A stretch of 64,000 nt of DNA from contig JALSIM010000009.1 in assembly GCA_026990035.1 (NCBI GenBank), positions 185,709 to 249,708 on the forward strand, given 5' to 3'. Below the pieces are notes generated by a model. That model was not told the origin of the DNA and did not search any database. It was given only the letters and a program-made list of their open reading frames with translations. Source of the DNA: Alphaproteobacteria bacterium. GTDB lineage: Bacteria > Pseudomonadota > Alphaproteobacteria > Geminicoccales > Geminicoccaceae. Positions 58,324-64,000 of the stretch are shown here, one piece after another. A program made the translations under genes and the position numbers. The number at the start of each line of letters is the position of its first letter. Within the stretch, counting starts at the first letter, position 1.

Positions 58324-60104
58324 CCAGGAAACCGAGCCCGGCCGAGCTCGCGCGGATGCGCCGCGAATACGAGGAAGCCCACGATTTCGATCCTAAGGAC
58401 CCGTTGTTCGGGCTCGATCGCAGCGATCTCTGCGGACCGCGGCTCGAACGCCGCACCGTGCTCCGTCTGCTGGCCGCGGCGGGCACCCTGAGCATGGCGA
58501 GGCTGGCGCCGGGTGTGCTCGGCGCGGGTAGCGCCCGGGCCGCGGGCCATCCCGGCGGCAGCCTGGTCTGCGGCTGGGCCGGGGTGGGCGAGATCCGCAC
58601 CCTCGATCCGGCGCAGATCAACCAGGTGCTGCAGTTCCAGATCGCCTCCAACGTCCTGAGCGGTCTCACCCACATCAACGCCGATCTGGTGGCCGAGGGC
58701 GATCTCGCCGAGAGCTGGGAGGTCTCCGCCGACGGCAGGGAATGGGTGTTCCGCCTCCGCCGGGGCGTGACCTTCCACAACGGCGATCCCTTCACCGCCG
58801 ACGACGTGCTGTTCACCTACAACCGCTCCAAGGATCCCGAGAAGTCGATCCACAGCCGGGTGCTGGCCAACGTGCGGAGCGTCGAGAAGCTCGACGATCA
58901 CACCGTCAAGTTCGTGCTCGACCGCGCGCAGGCCTCCTTCCTCGTGAAGACCCTGGAGCGGGCGTCGGGTCGGGCGATGACGATCGTCAGCCGCGGCGCC
59001 CTCGAGGCCATGGGAACCGCCGAATACGGCCTCAAACCGGTGGGCACCGGCCCCTTCCGGGTGACCTTCCACCAGCTCGGCCAGGGCGTCGTCCTGGAGC
59101 GGTTCGCGAACTACTACGATCCCGAGCGGCCCAAGCTCGACAAGGTGGTGATCAAGCCGATCATCGACGCCGAGCCGCTGGCGGCGGCACTGGAGGCGGG
59201 CGACATCCAGCTCATTGGCGGCAATCCGGTGCCGCCCGAGCTCGTCGACCGCTTTCTCGAGAACCCCGATCTCGTCGTCGACATCGGCCGCGCCCCGGGC
59301 TTCCAGTCGGTATGGATCAACCCCTGGCACGAGCACATGCGGGTGACCGACTTCGACAAGCCGCTCGAGGAGCTGATGCAGGAGAAGGGCTTCAAAGTCC
59401 GTCTCGCCATCGCCAAGGCCCTCGATCGCGAACTCTACATCAAGCAGGCCCAGTTCGGTCGCGGCACCCCCGCCTTCGGCAGCGTCAACGAAGCGATGGC
59501 CTACTATTTCGACGACGGGCTGCCGGAGGTCTCCAACCAGCGCTTCGATCTCGAGGAGGCCCGCCGGCTCCTCGCCGAAGCCGGATATCCGAACGGCGAG
59601 GGCTTTCCGAAGCTGCGGCTGCTGGTGACCCCGGCGGCGCGCCGCGAGGGCACCGTGATCGCCAACATGCTCCGGCGCAACCTGGGTATCGAGATCGAGC
59701 TCCAGACCAAGGACTTTCCGGTTCTCATCGACGATTTCGACACCATGAACTGGGATCTCGTGCGGCTCGGCTCCGGCGGCGACTACGATCCGGACGATGC
59801 GCTGGTCGACTGGATGACCACCAGCTCCAAGTTCAACGGCCGCCGGCGCGACAAGGAGAAGTATCCCTTCGGTTTCTTCTCCTCCGCGGAAGTCGACGCG
59901 CTGACCGAGGAGCAGAGCGCCACCGCCGATCTCGAGAAGCGGCGTGACCTGGTGCGCCGGGCCAACCGGATCACCTCCGACAAGGTGGCCTGCGCCTTCC
60001 TGTTCCATCCGGCGGACGTGCTGGTCCGCCACAAGAGCGTCAACTTCCCGAGCGAGAGCCGCATTCCGGGGCTCGTCGATCTCGACCGCACGACGCTGTC
60101 CTGA
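58320..60104 (+). CDS. ABC transporter substrate-binding protein, family 5 (peptide-type)
   Basis: 594 residues. The N-terminus is unusual: about 43 charged residues precede a Tat-like signal, [14 protein letters not shown] with Arg44-Arg45 and cleavage likely near residue 75. SBP family 5 segments follow: [37 protein letters not shown] and [13 protein letters not shown]. It binds the transported solute in the periplasm. Peptide, glutathione or opine-like ligands are possible; none is shown. Confidence 0.9.
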   Translation: MTRKPSPAELARMRREYEEAHDFDPKDPLFGLDRSDLCGPRLERRTVLRLLAAAGTLSMARLAPGVLGAGSARAAGHPGGSLVCGWAGVGEIRTLDPAQINQVLQFQIASNVLSGLTHINADLVAEGDLAESWEVSADGREWVFRLRRGVTFHNGDPFTADDVLFTYNRSKDPEKSIHSRVLANVRSVEKLDDHTVKFVLDRAQASFLVKTLERASGRAMTIVSRGALEAMGTAEYGLKPVGTGPFRVTFHQLGQGVVLERFANYYDPERPKLDKVVIKPIIDAEPLAAALEAGDIQLIGGNPVPPELVDRFLENPDLVVDIGRAPGFQSVWINPWHEHMRVTDFDKPLEELMQEKGFKVRLAIAKALDRELYIKQAQFGRGTPAFGSVNEAMAYYFDDGLPEVSNQRFDLEEARRLLAEAGYPNGEGFPKLRLLVTPAARREGTVIANMLRRNLGIEIELQTKDFPVLIDDFDTMNWDLVRLGSGGDYDPDDALVDWMTTSSKFNGRRRDKEKYPFGFFSSAEVDALTEEQSATADLEKRRDLVRRANRITSDKVACAFLFHPADVLVRHKSVNFPSESRIPGLVDLDRTTLS

Positions 60105-60166
60105 GCATCCGACGGGGACGGCCGCACCACCGGCCGTCCCCGCCGCTCCCGGAGTGATCCTCGGCC

Positions 60167-61114
60167 ATGTCGCGCTATCTCCTGAGACGGACCATCGGCG
60201 CCCTCGTCGTGATGTGGGCGGTGGCCACCCTCGTCTTCTTCATGCTGCGCATCGTCCCCGGTGACCCCGTCGGCGCCATGCTGTTCGACGCCGGTGACGC
60301 CGAGGCGGTGGAGGCCCTGCGCCGCAAGCTGGGCCTCGACCAGCCGATCTGGGTGCAGTACGGGAAATGGTTCTGGGCCGTGCTCCAGGGAGATCTCGGC
60401 AATTCCATCTACGGCAGCCGGGTGCCCGTCTCGCAGCTCGTCATGGAGGCCCTGCCGCGGACCCTGTCGCTCGCCGGGCTCGCCTTCCTGCTCGCCATCC
60501 TGATCGCCGTGCCGGCCGGGCTGATCGCGGCCACGAAGAGGAACAGCGCCGCCGATCACGCCGTCACCCTGTTCGCCTTCCTGGGGCTCAGCATGCCCGA
60601 CTTCTGGGTCGGGATCCTGCTGATCATCGTCTTCGCCGCCAATCTCCAGTGGTTGCCGGCGATCGGCTACGTGCCCCTTTCGGAGGGGTTCTGGCCCTGG
60701 CTCTCCCATCTCCTGCTGCCGGCGGTGGCGGTGGGCACCGCCTTTTCGGCGATCATCGCCCGGATGATCCGCTCGGCGATGCTGGAGGTGCTGCGCACCG
60801 ATTATGTGCGGGTGGCGCGGGCCAAGGGGCTGCCGAGAGCGGTGGTGATCTTCCGCCATGCCTTCCCCAACGCCCTCGTCCCGGTGGTGACGGTGATCGG
60901 CATCGCCTTCGCCCTGCTGATGGCGGGGGCGGTGGTGGTCGAGAACGTGTTCGCCATCAAGGGGCTGGGGCGGGTGCTGATCCAGGGCATTCTCAACCGC
61001 GACTATCCGGTGGTGCAGGGGGCCATTCTCGTGGTCTCCGCCATCTTCGTCTTCTCCAATCTGCTGGTCGATCTCCTCTATGCGGTGATCGACCCCCGCA
61101 TCCGGTACGCGTGA
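60167..61114 (+). CDS. Peptide-type ABC transporter permease (DppB-like)
   Basis: A 315-residue inner-membrane permease with six predicted helices. The start LLRRTIGALVVMWAVATLVF and IVPGDPVGAML are DppB hallmarks. The EAA loop is DYVRVARAKGLPRAVVIFRHAFPNA. The pair with the next gene forms the translocation pore. ATG 60167 lies 62 bp after the binding-protein gene. Its stop overlaps the next ATG. Confidence 0.93.
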   Translation: MSRYLLRRTIGALVVMWAVATLVFFMLRIVPGDPVGAMLFDAGDAEAVEALRRKLGLDQPIWVQYGKWFWAVLQGDLGNSIYGSRVPVSQLVMEALPRTLSLAGLAFLLAILIAVPAGLIAATKRNSAADHAVTLFAFLGLSMPDFWVGILLIIVFAANLQWLPAIGYVPLSEGFWPWLSHLLLPAVAVGTAFSAIIARMIRSAMLEVLRTDYVRVARAKGLPRAVVIFRHAFPNALVPVVTVIGIAFALLMAGAVVVENVFAIKGLGRVLIQGILNRDYPVVQGAILVVSAIFVFSNLLVDLLYAVIDPRIRYA

Positions 61115-62001
61115 TGGCCGCGCCCGCTCTGCCGGAAGAGGAACGGCTGCCGCCGCGCCGGGCCGGCTGGCGCCAGTTCCGCGGCGTGCTGCTGCGCGAC
61201 AAGAAGGCGGCGGCCGGGCTCCTCGTCCTGTCGCTGTTCGTGGCGGCGGCGGTCTTCGGGCCGCTGCTGTCGCCCTACGATCCCAACGACATGCTGTTCG
61301 AGATGATGGCGCCGCCGTCTCTCGCCCACCCGCTGGGGACCGACGATCTCGGCCGCGACCTCCTGAGCCGGATCATCGTCGGCACCCGGATCTCGCTTTT
61401 CGTCGGCGTTTCGACCGTGGTCATCGCCCTGGTGCTCGGCGTCGGTCTCGGTCTGGTCGCGGGCTATTTCGGCGGCTGGATCGACAACATCATCATGCGT
61501 TACATCGATCTGCAATGGGCCTTTCCGAATTTCATCATCGCCGTCTATCTGGTGGCCGTGTTCGGCACCGGGCTTTTGAACATCATCGTCGCCATTTCCC
61601 TCGCCTTCGTCGATGATTTCGCCCGGGTCGCCCGTTCCATGGTGCTGACCATCAAGGAGGAGCAATACATCGCCGCCGCCCGCACGGTGGGCGTCCCCAC
61701 CCGCCGCATCCTCTGGCGGCACGTGCTGCCGAACGCCACCGCACCGATCATCGTCCAGGCGACGGTCAGCGTCTCCTACGCCATTCTCGGCGAAGCCAGC
61801 CTGTCGTTCCTCGGTCTCGGGGTGGAGGCGGATACGCCGACCTGGGGGCTCATCCTGGCGGACGCCCGCAGCTTCATCTCGCGCGCCTGGTGGCTCGGGA
61901 TCTTTCCCGGCCTCGCCATCATGCTCACCGTGCTCTCTATCAACTTCATCGGTGACGCACTCAGGGATTTCCTCGACGTGCGCGAAGTGGCGGAGCGCTG
62001 A
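61114..62001 (+). CDS. Peptide-type ABC transporter permease (DppC-like)
   Basis: A 295-residue permease with six predicted helices and the DppC N-terminal segment LLRDKKAAAGLLVLSLFV. HPLGTDDLGRDLLSRII and the EAA loop YIAAARTVGVPTRRILWRHV are typical. SLSFLGLGVEADTPTWGLIL is the conserved C-terminal part. The ATG overlaps the DppB-like stop by 1 bp. The amidase gene starts 1 bp after its stop. Confidence 0.93.
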   Translation: MAAPALPEEERLPPRRAGWRQFRGVLLRDKKAAAGLLVLSLFVAAAVFGPLLSPYDPNDMLFEMMAPPSLAHPLGTDDLGRDLLSRIIVGTRISLFVGVSTVVIALVLGVGLGLVAGYFGGWIDNIIMRYIDLQWAFPNFIIAVYLVAVFGTGLLNIIVAISLAFVDDFARVARSMVLTIKEEQYIAAARTVGVPTRRILWRHVLPNATAPIIVQATVSVSYAILGEASLSFLGLGVEADTPTWGLILADARSFISRAWWLGIFPGLAIMLTVLSINFIGDALRDFLDVREVAER

Positions 62002-62002
62002 G

Positions 62003-63505
62003 ATGAACCTCCCCGACCTCGCTCACCTCTGTCTGCGCGAGATCGTGTTCCTGATGCAGGGCTGCGGTCTCACCGCCAGCGTCTTCGTCGGCCAGCTCCT
62101 GGCGGCGATCCGGGGCCGGGACGCGCAGACGCGGGCGGTGATCGAGATCAACCCGGACGCCCTGGCGATCGCCGCGGAGCGGGACGCGGAGCGGGCCGCC
62201 GGGCGGCTCCGCGGATCGCTCCACGGCGTGCCGGTGCTGCTCAAGGACAACATCGACACCGCCGATGCCATGCAGACCACCGCCGGCTCGCTGGCCCTGG
62301 CCGGACATCGGGCCCGGGCCGACGCGTTCATCGTCGCGCGGCTGCGCGAGGCGGGGGCGATCATCCTCGGCAAGGCCAACATGAGCGAATGGGCGAACTT
62401 CCGTTCCAGCCGCTCGGTCAGCGGCTGGAGCAGCCGCGGCGGCCAGACCCGCAACCCCTACGCTCTCGATCGCACGCCCGGCGGCTCCAGTTCGGGATCG
62501 GCGGTGGCCGTCGCCGCCGACTACTGCCCGCTCGCGGTCGGGACCGAGACCGACGGCTCGATCACCAGCCCCGCGGCCATGAACGGCATCGTCGGCATCA
62601 AGCCGACCCTGGGACTCGTCTCCCGCCGCGGCATCGTTCCGGTCTCCCGCAGCCAGGACACCGCCGGGCCGATGGCCCGGACCGTCGCCGAAGCGGCCCT
62701 CCTGCTGGAGGTGCTCGCCGGAACCGACCCCGAGGATCCGGCGACCGCCGAGGCCGACGAGCGGCGGCCGGCGAGCTACACGGCGGGGCTCGACGAACAC
62801 GGCCTCGAGGGGGCACGGATCGGCGTCGCCCGTTCCCTCGCCGCCTACCACGAAGGGATCGCGCGGATCTTCGGCGAAGCGGCGGCCCGGGCGGAGGCTG
62901 CCGGCGCGGTCCTCGTCGAGCCTCTGGAGCTGCCTCCGGCGGAACGGGTTCGGGCGGCCGAGCTCGAGGTGCTGCTCACCGATTTCCGGGCCGACCTGGA
63001 CGCCTATCTGGAGGGTCTCGATCCCGGGGCCGAGGTGCGTTCGCTGGCCGATGTGATCGCCTTCAACCGGGCCAACGCCGACCGGGTGCTGCGCTGGTTC
63101 GGTCAGGACCTGTTCGAGCGGGCGATGACCAAGGAGCCTGTGGGCAATCCCTCCTACCGGGCGGCCCGGGAGGAATGTCTGCGGCTCACCCGCGATGCGC
63201 TGGACGCCGCCTTCGCGGCCTGTGAACTCGACGCCATTCTGGTTCCGGCCACCTGCGCGCCCTGGCGGATCGACTGGGTCAACGGCGACCATCGCCTGGG
63301 CTCCAGCGCCTATCTGGCGGCGATCTCCGGCTATCCGAGCATCACCGTGCCGGCAGGTCTGTTGCACGGTCTGCCGGTGGGTGTGTCCTTCATCGGACGC
63401 CCCTGGTCGGAGGCGCGGCTGCTGCGCCTGGCCCATGCCTTCGAACGTGCCGGCGAACCCCGACCGGTGCCCGGCTTCGCGGCGAGCCTGCGGGTTCGCG
63501 ACTGA
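62003..63505 (+). CDS. Amidase-signature family amidohydrolase
   Basis: A 500-residue cytoplasmic hydrolase. The Ser-Ser-Lys triad is visible: Lys81 in VLLKDNIDT, Ser163 in PGGSSSGSAVAVA and nucleophile Ser186 in GTETDGSITSPAA, where relatives often have TGGSIR. It hydrolyses an amide bond; the substrate is unknown. There is no sign of a GatB/GatC partnership. It is fused translationally to the transporter operon (1 bp apart), so it likely acts on the imported compound. Confidence 0.9.
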   Translation: MNLPDLAHLCLREIVFLMQGCGLTASVFVGQLLAAIRGRDAQTRAVIEINPDALAIAAERDAERAAGRLRGSLHGVPVLLKDNIDTADAMQTTAGSLALAGHRARADAFIVARLREAGAIILGKANMSEWANFRSSRSVSGWSSRGGQTRNPYALDRTPGGSSSGSAVAVAADYCPLAVGTETDGSITSPAAMNGIVGIKPTLGLVSRRGIVPVSRSQDTAGPMARTVAEAALLLEVLAGTDPEDPATAEADERRPASYTAGLDEHGLEGARIGVARSLAAYHEGIARIFGEAAARAEAAGAVLVEPLELPPAERVRAAELEVLLTDFRADLDAYLEGLDPGAEVRSLADVIAFNRANADRVLRWFGQDLFERAMTKEPVGNPSYRAAREECLRLTRDALDAAFAACELDAILVPATCAPWRIDWVNGDHRLGSSAYLAAISGYPSITVPAGLLHGLPVGVSFIGRPWSEARLLRLAHAFERAGEPRPVPGFAASLRVRD

Positions 63506-63536
63506 GTGTCACCGAGCAGCGAGAAAAGCGGAACAG

Positions 63537-64000
63537 ATGGAACCTTTCACGACCCGGCCCGAGATCAGGGGCACCTTCGGTGCCGTCGCCGCCACCCACT
63601 GGCTCGCCGCCGCCGCCGGCATGGGCATCCTCGAACGCGGCGGCAACGCCTTCGACGCCGCGGTGGCGGCCGGCTTCGTGCTCCAGGTGGTGGAGCCGCA
63701 CCTCAACGGGCCGGGTGGCGAGGTCCCGATCATCCTCTACAGCCGCGTGAGCGATCGGGTGGAAGTGATCTGCGGCCAGGGAACCGCTCCGCGGGCCGCG
63801 ACCATCGCCCGGTTCCGCGAACTGGGGCTCGATCTGGTGCCCGGAACCGGGCTGCTCGCGGCCGTCGTGCCCGGCGCCTTCGACGCCTGGATGGTGATGC
63901 TGCGAGACCATGGCACGATGGAGCTCGCCGAGGTCCTGGCGCCGGCGATCGCCTATGCCGAGCGGGGCTATCCGCTGGTACCGCGGATCAGCCGGACCAT
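63537..64000 (+). CDS. Gamma-glutamyltransferase family protein, N-terminal part only
   Basis: The gene runs off the right edge; about 154 residues are seen. FGAVAATHWLAAAAGMGIL, ERGGNAFDAAVAAGFVLQVVEP and NGPGGEVPIILYSR are the N-terminal GGT pattern (cf. family GGNAxDAAVA). It starts with no signal peptide, unlike periplasmic GGTs. The catalytic Thr is beyond the window. It should cleave gamma-glutamyl bonds or a related amide. It begins 31 bp after the amidase gene. Confidence 0.88.
   Translation, partial: MEPFTTRPEIRGTFGAVAATHWLAAAAGMGILERGGNAFDAAVAAGFVLQVVEPHLNGPGGEVPIILYSRVSDRVEVICGQGTAPRAATIARFRELGLDLVPGTGLLAAVVPGAFDAWMVMLRDHGTMELAEVLAPAIAYAERGYPLVPRISRT

Overview
The window is about 70% G+C, gene-dense and almost entirely housekeeping. 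Several features point to a free-living, respiring alphaproteobacterium, probably in or near Rhodospirillales/Geminicoccales. These are an sdhCDAB operon, a RpoH2-type heat-shock sigma factor, an EipB (DUF1849) envelope protein, a SUF operon led by an Rrf2 regulator, the order uvrC-pgsA-moaD-moaE, and an alphaproteobacterial-style topA with C-terminal repeats. I assign no genus. I found no rRNA, tRNA, insertion sequence, prophage or CRISPR array.

Layout, left to right. 1-701: a partial homoserine-dehydrogenase-like oxidoreductase behind a leader with an intrinsic terminator. 1050-4435: sdhCDAB. 4570-15005: ftsH, mutS, a hypothetical gene, rnhB, an asparaginase, a DUF423 membrane protein, a lipoprotein and glmM. 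15169-19079: a tiny hypothetical gene, a gamma-glutamylcyclotransferase-like gene, a periplasmic rhodanese, an MFS exporter and a GNAT gene. 19089-24509 (minus): moaE, moaD, pgsA, uvrC, a UbiH-like hydroxylase and rpoH2. 24743-28882: methylthioadenosine salvage genes mtnA and mtnK, separated by a methyltransferase and an oppositely oriented GH19/endolysin-like gene. 29068-30949: a TPR-SPOR protein and a second GNAT gene. 31024-36759: the SUF iron-sulfur operon (regulator-sufB-sufC-sufD-sufS-sufT). 36992-37593: a decayed glutathionyl-hydroquinone reductase pseudogene. 37784-42926: a TPP enzyme, chrA, an Asp/Glu racemase-like protein, plsY and a methyltransferase. 42932-50434: dprA, topA, rnr, an MFS gene and rpmG. 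50619-55226: an OmpA-like protein, a ROK fructokinase, eipB, a 2-hydroxyacid dehydrogenase and a DUF2267 gene. 55333-64000: a GntR/FCD regulator divergent from a peptide-type ABC transporter operon (two ATPases, binding protein, two permeases) that runs into an amidase and a truncated gamma-glutamyltransferase gene.

How the genes work together. The last block reads as one regulated uptake-and-hydrolysis locus. The regulator and transporter operon share a short intergenic region carrying a perfect 18-bp palindrome, and the downstream enzymes cleave amide and gamma-glutamyl bonds. The SUF operon supplies Fe-S clusters, for example to SdhB. MoaD and MoaE make molybdopterin. MtnK and MtnA recycle methylthioribose. 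TopA, RNase R, MutS, UvrC, RNase HII and DprA form scattered nucleic-acid maintenance functions.

No wholly new multi-gene system is evident. The best leads are regulatory: the palindrome of the GntR/ABC locus, an ECF11-like promoter before rpoH2, a terminator-ended leader or small RNA at 831-901, and a palindrome over the sdh promoter. Others are an exact CtrA box before a 67-codon gene, a lipoprotein with a degenerate protease-like domain, and the broken hydroquinone reductase gene.
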